A DNA stretch of 49,630 nucleotides, taken from Halodesulfovibrio sp. Lineage in GTDB: Bacteria; Desulfobacterota; Desulfovibrionia; Desulfovibrionales; Desulfovibrionaceae. A model generated the notes under the pieces. That model ran no database searches, was not told the DNA's origin, and was given only the letters and a program-made list of their open reading frames with translations. This document shows, one piece after another, positions 29,549 to 39,369 of the stretch. The position numbers and the translations under genes were made by a program. The first letter of the stretch is position 1; each line of letters starts with the position of its first letter. The stretch spans positions 1 through 49,630 of the forward strand of contig NZ_JAOARI010000023.1 in assembly GCF_025210605.1 (NCBI RefSeq). The letters run 5' to 3'.

Positions 29549-29595
29549 AATACTGGTCGTATTAAGCCAAAGTGCTTTACGAGATCACTGTGGTT

Positions 29596-30243
29596 ATGTA
29601 TTCTTACTACCCACAAAACATGACTATGATGTACGATCCAGAACAATATAAACGCAAGATAACTAAAGAAGAGATTAATTCACTGCCGCTGAGACGATAC
29701 GACGGTGATATTTGTCTTATTCGGAATGAAGGCGAGTTGCAGTACGCTGTAAATCGCATGCAAGAGGAAGACCTGCTTGGGTTTGACACCGAAACAAGAC
29801 CTACCTTTAGAAAAGGGAAAATAAATCTTCCTTCTTTGGTTCAATTAGCGTGCTCGGATGTTGTCTTCCTCATCCAGCTGAACTGGGTACCGTTTAGTGA
29901 ACCTCTTATTTCGTTGCTTGCCGACGACTCTATTCTTAAAACAGGAGTAGCCGTCAGGGATGATATTAAAGATTTACAGAAGCTGTCCCCGTTTACAGAC
30001 AGAGGTGTGGTAGACTTGGGAGAAATCGCCCGTCATATTGGTCTTGAAACTCACGGATTACGCAATCTTGCGGCAAATCTGCTTGACTTCAGGATTTCTA
30101 AAGGAGCACAATGTTCCAACTGGGCGAACAAAGAGCTAACACATCAGCAGATAGTGTATGCTGCTACTGATGCTTGGGTTAGCCGTCTTATTCACATTAA
30201 AATGGAAGAAACTGGTCTTATGGCTGGTCTTTCCCTTGATTAA
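29596..30243 (+). CDS. DEDDy 3'-5' exonuclease (RNase D-like)
   Basis: 215 residues from the ATG at 29596. Exo I is FDTET, Exo II includes GVAVRDDIKDLQKL, and Exo III is YAATDAW, where Y plus D define the DEDDy class. HGLRNLAANLL matches the RNase D/WRN exonuclease group. There is no HRDC domain, so it is the short form, used in other bacteria for RNA or DNA end trimming. The start is uncertain: GTG at 29572 and ATGs at 29620 and 29629 are also in frame and none has a clear ribosome binding site. A terminator follows. Confidence 0.85.
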   Translation: MYSYYPQNMTMMYDPEQYKRKITKEEINSLPLRRYDGDICLIRNEGELQYAVNRMQEEDLLGFDTETRPTFRKGKINLPSLVQLACSDVVFLIQLNWVPFSEPLISLLADDSILKTGVAVRDDIKDLQKLSPFTDRGVVDLGEIARHIGLETHGLRNLAANLLDFRISKGAQCSNWANKELTHQQIVYAATDAWVSRLIHIKMEETGLMAGLSLD

Positions 30244-30264
30244 TGCACTGCGTATTTGCAATGC

Positions 30265-30302
30265 AAAAAAGGTCGGAATCTTTTGATTCCGACCTTTTTT
30301 GT
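30265..30302 (+). terminator. Rho-independent terminator after the exonuclease gene
   Basis: GGTCGGAATC (30271-30280) pairs with GATTCCGACC around TTTT, flanked by A and T runs, which makes it potentially bidirectional. Confidence 0.92.
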
Positions 30303-30357
30303 TTTTTTACGATAAACACTATATAATGCTGCGTAATTGTTCAGTCATAATATTTTT

Positions 30358-30375
30358 TTGTCATATTGATGTAAC
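30358..30375 (+). promoter_or_regulatory. Possible Pho box before phoB
   Basis: TTGTCAT-ATTG-ATGTAAC resembles the PhoB-binding pattern CTGTCAT-N4-CTGTCAT, with 4 and 3 mismatch-tolerant positions kept in each heptamer. The second heptamer lies in TGATGTAACC, which recurs at 30405-30414. The spot, about 65-80 bp before phoB, fits autoregulation. Confidence 0.4.
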
Positions 30376-30437
30376 CATGTCTCCATTAGGCTGTAATGAA
30401 TTTCTGATGTAACCGTTATGCGAGTTGGAGGAAACAG

Positions 30438-31124
30438 ATGACCAATACTATTTTACTTGTAGAAGATGATGAGGATATTAGACAGCTGCTCACCTTTACC
30501 TTTGAAGCAGCCGGTTTTGATGTCATCACCCGTGCTGATGGACAGGAAGGGCTAGACGCTGCAACGGCGGAAATGCCAGATGTTGTTATTCTGGATATCA
30601 TGCTGCCTTCAATGAGCGGGTTGGATATTTGCAAGGAACTTAAACGGAACGCAGATACTGAGTCCATTCCTGTCATTATGCTTACTGCACGCGGTGAAGA
30701 AGTTGATCGCGTGGTCGGGCTTGAACTTGGTGCGGACGATTATGTTGTGAAGCCTTTCAGTCCACGGGAATTGGTGCTGCGTGTTCGTGCCGTTCTTAAA
30801 CGCAATGCTCCGGCAGAACCAGTAGCAAAACAAGCAAGTCTTAAAATAGATGGGCTTGTTATGGATATGGATGCGTACAAAGTCCTCATTGATGGTGAAG
30901 AAGTGTTGCTGACTGCAACTGAATTCAAATTGCTCGCAGAATTACTTAAAAATAAAGGGCGGGTGCGTACTCGTGACCAGCTGTTAAACACAGTGTGGGG
31001 ATATGAATTTGAGGGCTATGCACGAACTGTAGACACACATGTGCGTAGGTTGCGTCAAAAAATCGGTGACTACGCAAACTATATCGAAACGATGCGTGGC
31101 GTCGGATACAGGTTTAAAGATTAG
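30438..31124 (+). CDS. phoB: Response regulator, PhoB type
   Basis: 228 residues. The receiver domain (about 1-118) has the acidic pair EDDED, the phosphorylated Asp in VVILDIMLPS and the KPFSP lysine motif. The winged-helix OmpR/PhoB DNA-binding domain (about 130-228) ends VDTHVRRLRQKIGDYANYIETMRGVGYRF. TTGGAGG lies before the ATG. The assignment as PhoB rests on overall likeness and on pstB and phoU next to it. A partner kinase PhoR is not in the window. Confidence 0.9.
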   Translation: MTNTILLVEDDEDIRQLLTFTFEAAGFDVITRADGQEGLDAATAEMPDVVILDIMLPSMSGLDICKELKRNADTESIPVIMLTARGEEVDRVVGLELGADDYVVKPFSPRELVLRVRAVLKRNAPAEPVAKQASLKIDGLVMDMDAYKVLIDGEEVLLTATEFKLLAELLKNKGRVRTRDQLLNTVWGYEFEGYARTVDTHVRRLRQKIGDYANYIETMRGVGYRFKD

Positions 31125-31179
31125 CATTCATAGTGCCGCAGCATGTGATGGATGTTGAGTAATGGTGGAGTAAATTACT

Positions 31180-31929
31180 ATGAAAATGTATGCCAAGGGG
31201 CTGAATTTCTACTACGGTGATTTTCAGGCATTGGAAGATATTACTCTTGAGTTCGCCCAGAATCAGGTTACCTCACTAATTGGTCCTTCTGGCTGTGGTA
31301 AATCTACCTTTCTGCGTTGTTTGAATCGCATGAACGATCTTATCCCTGTTGCACGGATGGAAGGGGAGGTTGTTCTTGATGGTACGTTGATTAATGATCC
31401 TAAGCTCGATGTGGTTGAACTGCGTCGGCGTGTAGGGATGGTTTTTCAAAAACCTAATCCATTCCCAAAAACAATTTTCGAAAATGTAGCGTACGGGTTG
31501 CGTGTTAACGGAGTCAAAGATGCTTCGTTTATTGCAGCAAAAGTTGAAGAAAGTTTAAAAAATGCGGCGTTGTGGGATGAAGTAAAAGACCGCCTTGAAA
31601 CCTCAGCACTTGGGCTTTCCGGTGGGCAGCAGCAGCGGTTGTGTATTGCCCGTGCTCTTGCAGTAGAGCCTGAGGTGCTGCTGATGGACGAGCCTGCTTC
31701 TGCTCTTGATCCTATTGCAACGCAAAAAATTGAAGAGCTTATCTTCGAGTTAAAGAAGAGATACACCATTATTATTGTTACACATAGTATGCAACAGGCA
31801 GCCCGTGTTTCTGATAACACGGCATTCTTTTATATGGGCAAGCTTATTGAGCATGGTGAAACAGAAGTCTTATTTACAAGACCGCAGCAAAAACAGACAG
31901 AGGACTATATTACCGGTCGATTTGGGTAA
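31180..31929 (+). CDS. pstB: Phosphate ABC transporter ATP-binding protein PstB
   Basis: 249 residues. The ATPase of the high-affinity phosphate importer, cytoplasmic face. Motifs are [41 protein letters not shown] (the PstB-specific Q-loop), [15 protein letters not shown] and [15 protein letters not shown]. The usual partners pstS, pstC and pstA are absent here, so the permease must be encoded elsewhere. phoU follows after 46 nt. Confidence 0.97.
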   Translation: MKMYAKGLNFYYGDFQALEDITLEFAQNQVTSLIGPSGCGKSTFLRCLNRMNDLIPVARMEGEVVLDGTLINDPKLDVVELRRRVGMVFQKPNPFPKTIFENVAYGLRVNGVKDASFIAAKVEESLKNAALWDEVKDRLETSALGLSGGQQQRLCIARALAVEPEVLLMDEPASALDPIATQKIEELIFELKKRYTIIIVTHSMQQAARVSDNTAFFYMGKLIEHGETEVLFTRPQQKQTEDYITGRFG

Positions 31930-31975
31930 TGTCTGATGAGTTTGCGGAACATATACACAATTTTTGGAGAATAGA

Positions 31976-32671
31976 ATGGAGACTCAATTTCATGGTAAGC
32001 TTGATGCCCTGCGTGTAAAGTTGCTGGAAATGGCGGCACGGGCGCAGAATGCCGTTGAAAATGCGACGGAAGCCCTGTTGCAGCGTGATGCTGACTTGGC
32101 AGAGCGCGTGATAGCAGAAGATAGAATTATTGATGAAATAGAATGTGAAGTGGATGATATGTCCTTGCGGCTGCTTGCGCTTGATGCACCAGTCGCGGTT
32201 GATTTACGTTCTATTGTCGGCATGATGCGTGTATCCGTAAATTTAGAGAGGATAGGTGATGAAGCTGTAAATATTGCGCGGCAGGCAAAGTATCTTTCAT
32301 CACGACCTGCCCTTCCTTTTGAAGAAAATTTGCGCGAATTGTGTTCTGTTGCACTGGATATGCTCAAAACATCTATTGTTGCCTTGCGTGAAGGCGACTC
32401 TTTGTTAGCACGTGAAGTATGTCGCATGGATGAAGAGTGTGATGAGCTTGATGTAGAAGTAATCAAAGAGCTGGTAAACTACATGGGCTATGAATCTCCG
32501 GCTGTTAAGCGTGCTGTGGCAGCTATTTTGTCTTCCCGCAGTTTAGAGCGTGTGGGAGACTTATCAACTAATGTTGGTGAAGCTGTTGTTTTTATTATTG
32601 AAGGTGAAAGCATTAAGCACAAAATATGCAGCGAAAATAGTGTCACGATACGCGAGAAAAAAAGCCTGTAA
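31976..32671 (+). CDS. phoU: Phosphate signalling regulator PhoU
   Basis: 231 residues, all helical, in the two three-helix-bundle repeats of PhoU. Metal-site-type acidic motifs occur in each (EDRIIDEIECEVDD, MDEECDELDVE) along with LERIGDEAVNIA and LERVGDLSTNVGEAV. It restrains PhoR/PhoB when phosphate is ample. The ATG at 31976 is chosen because GGAG lies 6 nt upstream; the TTG at 31964 has none. It is the third gene of phoB-pstB-phoU. Confidence 0.96.
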   Translation: METQFHGKLDALRVKLLEMAARAQNAVENATEALLQRDADLAERVIAEDRIIDEIECEVDDMSLRLLALDAPVAVDLRSIVGMMRVSVNLERIGDEAVNIARQAKYLSSRPALPFEENLRELCSVALDMLKTSIVALREGDSLLAREVCRMDEECDELDVEVIKELVNYMGYESPAVKRAVAAILSSRSLERVGDLSTNVGEAVVFIIEGESIKHKICSENSVTIREKKSL

Positions 32672-32801
32672 TAATTATTGCTAGTTGGTGACTCGATAAA
32701 TTTATTTTTCTTTTGTGCTGTATTTACTGTAGATGGCGTGGGTTGAGTAAGTATGGTGTGACCGTTTTTACATAAATGATAAAAAAATGCATATTGCTTT
32801 T

Positions 32802-32838
32802 AAAGCCTCTGCACAACAGTTTTGTGTAGAGGCTTTTT
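32802..32838 (+). terminator. Rho-independent terminator downstream of phoU
   Basis: AAAGCCTCTGCACAA pairs with TTGTGTAGAGGCTTT (one mismatch) and is followed by T residues. It lies 130 bp after the phoU stop. Confidence 0.85.
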
Positions 32839-32891
32839 GTGTAGTAGTCAGAAAAGAAAGGGATTTTTATTGTATAAAGGGTAAGTTCGAT

Positions 32892-33116
32892 ATGACATTA
32901 ATGTCAAAAAATAATTTTTACTATGATATTCAAACTAAAGTGCGCGATGTTAGAAGATATATTGCGGTATGTAGCAGAAGTATTTTGAGCAGAATTGACG
33001 AAAACGCAAAGGTGCGCTATTCACAGATAACTTTTAGCGTCATCGTTATATTTTTTTTACCTCATTCAAGGTACGTAACGGCAGTCATAGGTCTGCCTTT
33101 TTTGTTGCTTGAGTAG
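32892..33116 (+). CDS. Doubtful small ORF
   Basis: 74 residues (MTLMSKNNFYYDIQTKVRDVRRYIAV...), with a hydrophobic end (FSVIVIFFLP...VIGLPFLLLE) that could be a membrane helix. It has only a distant AAGGG before the ATG and no family that I know. The longer reading from 32787 crosses the terminator hairpin and is not credible. Confidence 0.2.
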   Translation: MTLMSKNNFYYDIQTKVRDVRRYIAVCSRSILSRIDENAKVRYSQITFSVIVIFFLPHSRYVTAVIGLPFLLLE

Positions 33117-33342
33117 TATTTTTGAGGATTATTTCCACCACGCCTTTATGTGGCTTTTAGAGATGTCCTTAGCCTGTGCGTAACGCATGAACGCAAGTGT
33201 ATAAAAGCCGGTATCGACGAGCAGGGTGCACATCAGAGAGGGGTGTGTATGTTGTGGTGCCATAAGTCGCTGTAAAACCGGTGCTGCTGTTTTATATAAT
33301 TTGTTTACTGCCGCTGCATCGGCAGGGAAAGGAGAATTTCTA

Positions 33343-34545
33343 ATGAAGCTGTGGACCCAAATCCTTATAGGTATGATTGTGGGTGTGATTATCGGCGCTG
33401 TTGCGCCAGCATGTGTTCCGTACGTTGCGCCTGTTGGAACACTATTTATTAATGCTATCAAAATGCTTATCGTTCCTTTGGTTTTTGCATCTCTCGTGAC
33501 TGGTATGACCAGCATGGACGATGTGAAAAAACTCGGACGCATCAGCTTTAAGACTATTGGTATTTACCTCACAACAACGCTGATTGCGATTTCAATCGGT
33601 CTTATTGTTGGTGAACTGCTTCAGCCGGGTGCAGGTATGAACCTTGCCGCTGCTGGTGAACAGGTTGCTAAAGAAGCTCCTTCCCTTTCCAAAACATTGA
33701 CTGGGCTTATTCCTAAGAACCCGATTGATGCAATGGTAAAAGGTAACATTCTTCAGATTATTATCTTTGCAATTTTCCTTGGTCTTTCCATCAACCTTGC
33801 TGGTGAAAAAGGCGCTCCTGTTAAGAACTTCTTCGCATCCCTTGCTGAAGTTATGTACTCCATGACCGGTATTGTTATGGCGTGTGCTCCATACGGTGTT
33901 GCTGCTCTTATTGCAAAAGTTGTTGGCCAGTATGGTCTTGATGCTCTTCTGCCTTTGGCAAAAATTATCGGTGCTGTGTACTTTGGTGCAATTATCCATG
34001 TACTTATAACATACAGCAGCTACGTAACTATTATTGCCCGTCTCAGCCCGGTTAAATTCTTCCGTGGTATTCTTGATGCGCTTATGGTGGCGTTTTCTAC
34101 CACTTCAAGTGCGGGTACATTGCCTGCGACTATTCGCTGCACAGAAAAAAATCTGGGTGTATCTCCTTCAATCGCCAGCTTTGTTCTTCCACTTGGTGCA
34201 ACCATCAATATGGACGGCACAGCAATTTATCAGGGTGTGTGTGCGCTCTTTATTGCGCAGGCATACAATATTGACCTGACAATGGGTAATATCGCGACCA
34301 TCATGCTTACAGGCACACTGGCTTCTATCGGTACTGCTGGTGTTCCGGGTGCAGGTCTTATCATGCTTTCTCTTATCCTCTCTTCAGTAGGTCTTCCTAT
34401 GGAAGGTATTGCTCTTATTGCGGGCATTGACCGCGTGCTTGATATGGCACGTACTACTGTGAATATTTCCGGTGACGCAATGACTGCTGTTCTTGTTTCC
34501 CGTACTGAAAATGAGCTTGATGAAGAAGTGTACAACGCTGGTTAA
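33343..34545 (+). CDS. Dicarboxylate/amino acid:cation symporter (DAACS family)
   Basis: 400 residues, eight membrane helices and two re-entrant hairpins in the glutamate-transporter fold. Hairpin 1 carries STTSSAGTLPAT, helix 7 the NMDGTA motif and hairpin 2 SIGTAGVPGAG. It imports glutamate, aspartate or C4-dicarboxylates with Na+ or H+; the substrate is not decided by sequence. The start is the ATG at 33343, with AAAGGAG 9 nt upstream. A 39-residue N-terminal extension in the same frame is leader DNA. It is monocistronic and ends in a strong terminator. Confidence 0.93.
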   Translation: MKLWTQILIGMIVGVIIGAVAPACVPYVAPVGTLFINAIKMLIVPLVFASLVTGMTSMDDVKKLGRISFKTIGIYLTTTLIAISIGLIVGELLQPGAGMNLAAAGEQVAKEAPSLSKTLTGLIPKNPIDAMVKGNILQIIIFAIFLGLSINLAGEKGAPVKNFFASLAEVMYSMTGIVMACAPYGVAALIAKVVGQYGLDALLPLAKIIGAVYFGAIIHVLITYSSYVTIIARLSPVKFFRGILDALMVAFSTTSSAGTLPATIRCTEKNLGVSPSIASFVLPLGATINMDGTAIYQGVCALFIAQAYNIDLTMGNIATIMLTGTLASIGTAGVPGAGLIMLSLILSSVGLPMEGIALIAGIDRVLDMARTTVNISGDAMTAVLVSRTENELDEEVYNAG

Positions 34546-34582
34546 TTCAGTTTTTGTTGTTATAAGCTTTATGTAGGCTTTC

Positions 34583-34611
34583 AAGCCCGCAGCGTTCGCT
34601 GCGGGCTTTTT
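34583..34611 (+). terminator. Rho-independent terminator of the symporter gene
   Basis: AAGCCCGCAGCG pairs with CGCTGCGGGCTT around TT, followed by T residues. Confidence 0.92.
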
Positions 34612-34732
34612 CATTGTGCAAGGAATGATAAGCCAAATGTAATAATTGCGCCGATCTAAGTATAAGAACAGGCTGTACTATCGAACATAAAAATTATGCT
34701 ACTCATCCGAAATAATTGTGTATGGAGAATGT

Positions 34733-35200
34733 ATGAAAAGATTAATCTGTATTCTTATCCTGTCGCTGCTGTTACCAGTAAGTGTGTGTGCAACGGATAC
34801 GGAGATTCAGTTAGAGAAAATTACAGATCCGGATATGGCGCACACATTATTTGTAAAAGCGATAAATGAGAAAAATGTAGATCAACTTTGTGCGATGTTT
34901 TCTGAAGATGCTGTGCTGGTATTGCGTGATGGAAAACTGGAAGTAAGCGGACAGCGCAGCATTCGCAGGGTGTTTTCCATTATGGTGGATATGGTAGAAA
35001 CCTTGTCGCTGGAAACGGTGTACCAAGTTGAATCTGAAAATACGGTGCTTTTCCGATCAAAGTATCGTTCTGTGTACAATACACCGGACGGGAAGGTGGA
35101 AGAAGTACTGAGCAGCAGCATTGATGTATTAGAAAAACAGCCTGATGGAACATGGTTGTTTGTTATTAATCATCAAAATGGCGGAGCAAATGTTTTGTAG
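34733..35200 (+). CDS. Small exported NTF2-like (SnoaL/DUF4440-type) protein
   Basis: 155 residues. A Sec signal peptide (MKRLICILILSLLLPVSVCA) precedes a cone-fold domain with the pattern AHTLFVKAINEKNVDQLCAMFSEDAVLVL...WLFVINH. Family members range from enzymes to ligand-binding proteins; no catalytic pair is evident. GGAG lies 5 nt before the ATG at 34733. The extension to 34718 is not needed. It probably works in the periplasm. It converges with alaS on a shared terminator. Confidence 0.75.
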   Translation: MKRLICILILSLLLPVSVCATDTEIQLEKITDPDMAHTLFVKAINEKNVDQLCAMFSEDAVLVLRDGKLEVSGQRSIRRVFSIMVDMVETLSLETVYQVESENTVLFRSKYRSVYNTPDGKVEEVLSSSIDVLEKQPDGTWLFVINHQNGGANVL

Positions 35201-35229
35201 CAATACGAACTGGCACACCAGTATAGAAA

Positions 35230-35261
35230 AAGCGGACTTGAGAATGTTCTCAAGTCCGCTT
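35230..35261. terminator. Bidirectional terminator between the NTF2-like gene and alaS
   Basis: AAGCGGACTTGAGAA pairs with TTCTCAAGTCCGCTT. The minus-strand copy continues with five T, so it suits alaS best; the plus-strand T run is interrupted. Confidence 0.8.
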
Positions 35262-35304
35262 TGCTTATTTGATGACTAGCTATCAAAGCTAGTGATGAAA
35301 AGCG

Positions 35305-37950
35305 TTAGCCCTGTACAAGCTCTTTAAGTTTGTCAAATGCTGCGTTGATACCGTCAGCATTGTTACCGCCAGCTTGAGCCATATCAGGACGTCCACCGCC
35401 TTTACCGCCAACTTCACCTGCAATTTGACCGATGAGCTGACCAGCTTTGAACTTGTCAGTGAGATCTTTAGTCACAGCCACGAGCAAGGTTACTTTGCCT
35501 TCGCTGTCTGCGCTTGCAAGACATGCGATGCCGGAGCCGAGCTTAGAACGAATGTCATCCATGATGTCACGCAGTGCTTTCACGTTAGGAACGTCAACGC
35601 GTGCTGCGAGTACTTTTACGCCGTTAATATCAGCAACATTGGACATCAGGTCGCCGCCCTGACTGGAAGCTGCTTTGGCAGCAAGTTTTTCCATGTCTTT
35701 ACGTAAGGAGCGGTTTTCCTGCTGTAAGCCTTTAACGCGGTTTGCAACATCGCCAGCTTTGCCTTTTACCATGCTTGCAATTTCTTGCAGTTCTTCACGG
35801 TTACCAAGGGAAAGATTGAGTGCATTGAAGCCCGTTGCAGCTTCGATACGGCGAATACCAGCAGCAACGCCGCCATCGGATAAGATAAAGAAGGAGCCAG
35901 CCTGACCTGTTGCGGAAAGGTGAGTACCACCGCAAAGCTCAACTGAATTGTCACCGATAGCAACAACACGAACCTGATCTTCGTATTTCTCACCAAAGAG
36001 AGCCATAGCGCCTTTCTCAACGGCTTTATCGTATTCCATTTCAGCTACATCAAGCGGAATGTTTGCCATGATTGCTGCGTTCACATCCAGCTCAATTGCT
36101 TTAATTTCTTCTGGAGTCAGAGCAGAAATGTGTGTGAAGTCGAAGCGCAGGCGATCTGGAGTTACCAGAGAGCCGGACTGCTTCACATGGTCACCAAGTA
36201 CGCGGCGCAGTGCAGCATGGAGCAAGTGAGTGCAGGTGTGGTTACGTGCAGAGGCGAGGCGTAACTCTTCGCTTACCTGTAAGTTTACAGCCTGCTCATT
36301 GCGGATAGTGCCTTCTGAAACTTCAATGTGATGCACAGTCAGTTCTGCGTTTGGCTTGAGAGTATCGAGAACTCTTGCTTCACCGGAATCAGCAGAAACA
36401 ACGCCGTGGTCGCCGGACTGACCGCCGGATTCACCGTAGAATGGAGTCTTGCTGGATACGAAGTAGCCTTTTTGACCAGCAGCGAGTGAATCAACGGTTT
36501 CAGCATCTTCATTCATAAGTACTGCAATGCGGCTTTCTGTACCAAGAGTAATGTATCCTACAAATTCGCTACGCAGACCTTCTTCAAGAAGAGACTGGAA
36601 TCGTGCAGCAAGGGTGTCGCCAGCAGCGCCTTTCCAAGCAGCTTTAGCGCGCTGTTTTTGTTCTGCCATAAATGTGTTGAAACCTTCTTCGTCAACAGCA
36701 ATACCACGTTTTTCCGCAATATCGTTGATGATGTCGATAGGGAACCCGAAGGTATCGTACAGTTTAAATACTGTTTCGCCTTTGAGTGTTTTTTCAGCAG
36801 TATTCTCAACAGCAAGAAGTTCGTCTTCAAGCAGGGCAAGACCTTTATCAAGCGTTTTGTTGAAGCCTTCTTCTTCCATGATGACAACACGGTCCATGAA
36901 GTCTGCATTGTCGCAAAGTTCTGGGTAGTGTTCACCCATGACTTCAACAACCTTAGCAACGGACTTGTGGATGTAGCAGCCGGAAAGACCCATCAGGCGA
37001 CCAAAGCGGTATGCACGACGGATAAGGCGGCGGAGTACGTATCCACGACCTTCGTTAGATGGAAGAATTCCGTCGCTAATCATGAATGCAATGGCGCGGC
37101 TGTGGTCAGCGATAACGCGAAGAGCAGTATCTACGTCGTCGCCGTCTTTTTTGTAGGTCACGCCTGCAAGGTCAGCTGTGAAATTGATGAATTCGAGGAA
37201 AAGGTCGGTATCGTAGTTGGAGTATACACCCTGACATACCGCTGCAATACGTTCCAGACCCATACCGGTATCAATGTTCGGCTTAGGAAGCGGAGTGCGA
37301 ACGCCTTGTTCATCTTGGTTGAACTGCATGAAAACGAGGTTCCAGATTTCAAGGAATCGGTCACAGTCACACTTACCGATGCCGCAATCTGGGCCACAGG
37401 TCATGTGTTCGCCCTGATCGATATGGATTTCGGTACAAGGACCGCAAGGGCCGGTATCGCCCATTGACCAGAAGTTGTCTTTTTCGCCGAGACGGAAGAT
37501 TCTATCTTCTGATACTCCAGCTTCAGAAATCCACAACTCTTTTGCTTCGTCATCATCGTTGTAGATGGTAATGTAGAGTTTCTCTTTAGGAAGACCGAGT
37601 TCTTCTGTAATAAACTCCCAAGCGTAGCGGATTGCATCTTTTTTGAAGTAATCGCCAAAGCTGAAGTTACCGAGCATTTCAAAAAATGTGTGGTGACGCG
37701 CTGTTCTACCTACGTTTTCAAGGTCGTTATGTTTGCCGCCTACGCGCAGACACTTCTGTGAAGTAGTGGCTCGTACATACGCTCGTTTTTCCTGACCGAG
37801 GAAGGTTTTTTTAAACTGAACCATGCCTGCGTTAGTGAAGAGCAGAGTAGGGTCATCAGCGGGAATAAGAGATGAAGAAGAAACAATTTCGTGTCCCTTG
37901 TCCTCAAAGAACTTGAGAAACTTCTCTCGAATTTCGTTTGCGGTAATCAC
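35305..37950 (-). CDS. alaS: Alanyl-tRNA synthetase
   Basis: 881 residues, full length. The class II catalytic core has [21 protein letters not shown] and [14 protein letters not shown]. The editing domain has [11 protein letters not shown] (zinc/editing HxxxH) and [10 protein letters not shown]. The C-Ala domain ends [15 protein letters not shown]. It charges tRNA-Ala and removes mischarged Ser or Gly. The ATG at 37950 is followed by the family's [19 protein letters not shown]. It lies downstream of recA, as in many proteobacteria, but without recX between and with a terminator separating the two. Confidence 0.98.
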   Translation of the reverse strand: MITANEIREKFLKFFEDKGHEIVSSSSLIPADDPTLLFTNAGMVQFKKTFLGQEKRAYVRATTSQKCLRVGGKHNDLENVGRTARHHTFFEMLGNFSFGDYFKKDAIRYAWEFITEELGLPKEKLYITIYNDDDEAKELWISEAGVSEDRIFRLGEKDNFWSMGDTGPCGPCTEIHIDQGEHMTCGPDCGIGKCDCDRFLEIWNLVFMQFNQDEQGVRTPLPKPNIDTGMGLERIAAVCQGVYSNYDTDLFLEFINFTADLAGVTYKKDGDDVDTALRVIADHSRAIAFMISDGILPSNEGRGYVLRRLIRRAYRFGRLMGLSGCYIHKSVAKVVEVMGEHYPELCDNADFMDRVVIMEEEGFNKTLDKGLALLEDELLAVENTAEKTLKGETVFKLYDTFGFPIDIINDIAEKRGIAVDEEGFNTFMAEQKQRAKAAWKGAAGDTLAARFQSLLEEGLRSEFVGYITLGTESRIAVLMNEDAETVDSLAAGQKGYFVSSKTPFYGESGGQSGDHGVVSADSGEARVLDTLKPNAELTVHHIEVSEGTIRNEQAVNLQVSEELRLASARNHTCTHLLHAALRRVLGDHVKQSGSLVTPDRLRFDFTHISALTPEEIKAIELDVNAAIMANIPLDVAEMEYDKAVEKGAMALFGEKYEDQVRVVAIGDNSVELCGGTHLSATGQAGSFFILSDGGVAAGIRRIEAATGFNALNLSLGNREELQEIASMVKGKAGDVANRVKGLQQENRSLRKDMEKLAAKAASSQGGDLMSNVADINGVKVLAARVDVPNVKALRDIMDDIRSKLGSGIACLASADSEGKVTLLVAVTKDLTDKFKAGQLIGQIAGEVGGKGGGRPDMAQAGGNNADGINAAFDKLKELVQG

Positions 37951-37990
37951 AGTGTCGTCTCCCTTGGAAAATCATTAACGGCTTATTGTT

Positions 37991-38024
37991 AAAAGAAACG
38001 CCGCCCTTAAAAAACAGGGCGGCG
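37991..38024 (-). terminator. Rho-independent terminator of recA
   Basis: On the minus strand CGCCGCCCT pairs with AGGGCGGCG and is followed by TTTCTTTT (plus 37991-37998). Confidence 0.85.
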
Positions 38025-38053
38025 TACTTTATTCTCAACTATGAGAAGCGGTG

Positions 38054-39136
38054 CTATTTTTTGGAAGATTTTTTGGCAGGTGCAGCAGCCTGTTCCGGCT
38101 TTGCCTCTTCAGTCTCTTCCTCGATTACGCCCAGATGTGTGAGTAATTTCTTTTCAATCTGGTCTCTGATTGCGTCATTTTCGTTCAAGAACGCTCGAAC
38201 GTTTTCCTTACCCTGACCTAATCGTTCAGAGCCGTACGCATACCAGGCACCACTTTTATCTACTATGCCGTGTTCTACACCAAGATCAAGCAATTCGCCA
38301 GTGCGGGAAATGCCAGTTCCGTATAAAATATCGAATAAAGCTTCGCGGAATGGCGGCGCAACCTTGTTTTTAACGATTTTTGCGCGTGTGCGGTTACCGA
38401 AAACTTCGTCTTTGTCTTTGAGGGACTGGATGCGGCGTACGTCAATACGGATAGAAGAGTAGAATTTAAGTGCGTTACCGCCAGTGGTTGTTTCCGGATT
38501 GCCGTATCCCATTGTGCCGATCTTCATACGAATCTGGTTAATGAAGATAACACTTACGCTGGATTTATGGATTGTGCCGGTAAGCTTACGCAAAGCATGG
38601 GACATAAGGCGAGCCTGACTGCCTACCTGTGTTTCACCCATGTTGCCTTCCAGTTCGGACTGCGGAATGAGCGCAGCAACGGAGTCGATAACAATAATAT
38701 CAACAGCACCGGAGCGTACAAGCATATCTGCAATGTCGAGAGCCTGCTCGCCGTAGTCTGGCTGCGAAATAAGTAATGCTTCAGTGTCTACACCAAGGCG
38801 GCGTGCATATGTAGGGTCAAGAGCATGCTCTGCATCAATAAAAGCAGCTGTTCCGCCCTGCTTCTGGCACTGAGCAATGGCATGCAGCGCAAGGGTGGTT
38901 TTACCGGAAGATTCCGGACCATAAATTTCTGTTACGCGACCTTTAGGAATACCGCCGATGCCCAATGCGAGATCGAGTGTGATTGAGCCGGTTGGAATAA
39001 CAGGAATTGCGACATGTGCATCATCATTCAGCTTCATTACGGAGCCTTGTCCGTATTTTCGCTGAATAGTGCTCATTGCTGTGCTAAGAGCCTCACGACG
39101 CATGTCTTCCGGACTCATTGCGGATTTAGTAGCCAT
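38054..39136 (-). CDS. recA: Recombinase RecA
   Basis: 360 residues. It makes nucleoprotein filaments for homologous recombination and triggers the SOS response. Motifs are the Walker [43 protein letters not shown] and the L2-region [28 protein letters not shown]. The tail is acidic, then lysine-rich. The ATG at 39136 has GGAG 9 nt upstream. A 19-residue upstream extension in the same frame has no such site. I did not find a convincing LexA operator upstream; two TACAG repeats near 39245 are noted only. Confidence 0.98.
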   Translation of the reverse strand: MATKSAMSPEDMRREALSTAMSTIQRKYGQGSVMKLNDDAHVAIPVIPTGSITLDLALGIGGIPKGRVTEIYGPESSGKTTLALHAIAQCQKQGGTAAFIDAEHALDPTYARRLGVDTEALLISQPDYGEQALDIADMLVRSGAVDIIVIDSVAALIPQSELEGNMGETQVGSQARLMSHALRKLTGTIHKSSVSVIFINQIRMKIGTMGYGNPETTTGGNALKFYSSIRIDVRRIQSLKDKDEVFGNRTRAKIVKNKVAPPFREALFDILYGTGISRTGELLDLGVEHGIVDKSGAWYAYGSERLGQGKENVRAFLNENDAIRDQIEKKLLTHLGVIEEETEEAKPEQAAAPAKKSSKK

Positions 39137-39369
39137 TTTTTTAATCTCCGTACAGGAAAGTGTTTTTTGGGGAGCGCTCATGGTGAATAGCAAATCGCTG
39201 AATCAGGGGCAATCTTCAAAAAAGTGCAACGTAGAATTAGGTACAGTAGGAAATACAGAATATCAAAAAAAGTAACATTCGAAAATCTTTATTCATTAAA
39301 TCAGTATAATAGCTTTTGCAGAGCAAAACTAGCCTTGCTTTTCTATCTAATGAGCCTTATTTGGCGTGC

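Larger units (their letters stand above)
32672..33342. other. Intergenic region between phoU and the symporter gene
   Basis: 670 bp. It contains a strong terminator hairpin (32802-32838), a doubtful 75-codon ORF (32892-33116), and a TATAAT at 33295-33300 that may be the -10 of the symporter promoter (its -35 is poor). Nothing else was recognised. Confidence 0.6.

Noticed and set aside
32787..32891. N-terminal part of a 109-codon ORF after phoU
   Set aside because: It reads through a strong terminator hairpin (32802-32838) and has no ribosome binding site.
33226..33342. 39-residue N-terminal extension of the symporter (MHIREGCVCCGAISRC...)
   Set aside because: The family's N-terminus and a strong ribosome binding site both point to the ATG at 33343; the extension is hydrophilic and contains the putative -10 box.
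39137..39193. 19-residue extension of RecA
   Set aside because: GGAG is correctly spaced for the ATG at 39136, and the protein from there begins as other RecA proteins do.
39236..39262. Two TACAG repeats upstream of recA as a LexA box
   Set aside because: They are direct, not inverted, repeats and do not fit a SOS box pattern that I can name.
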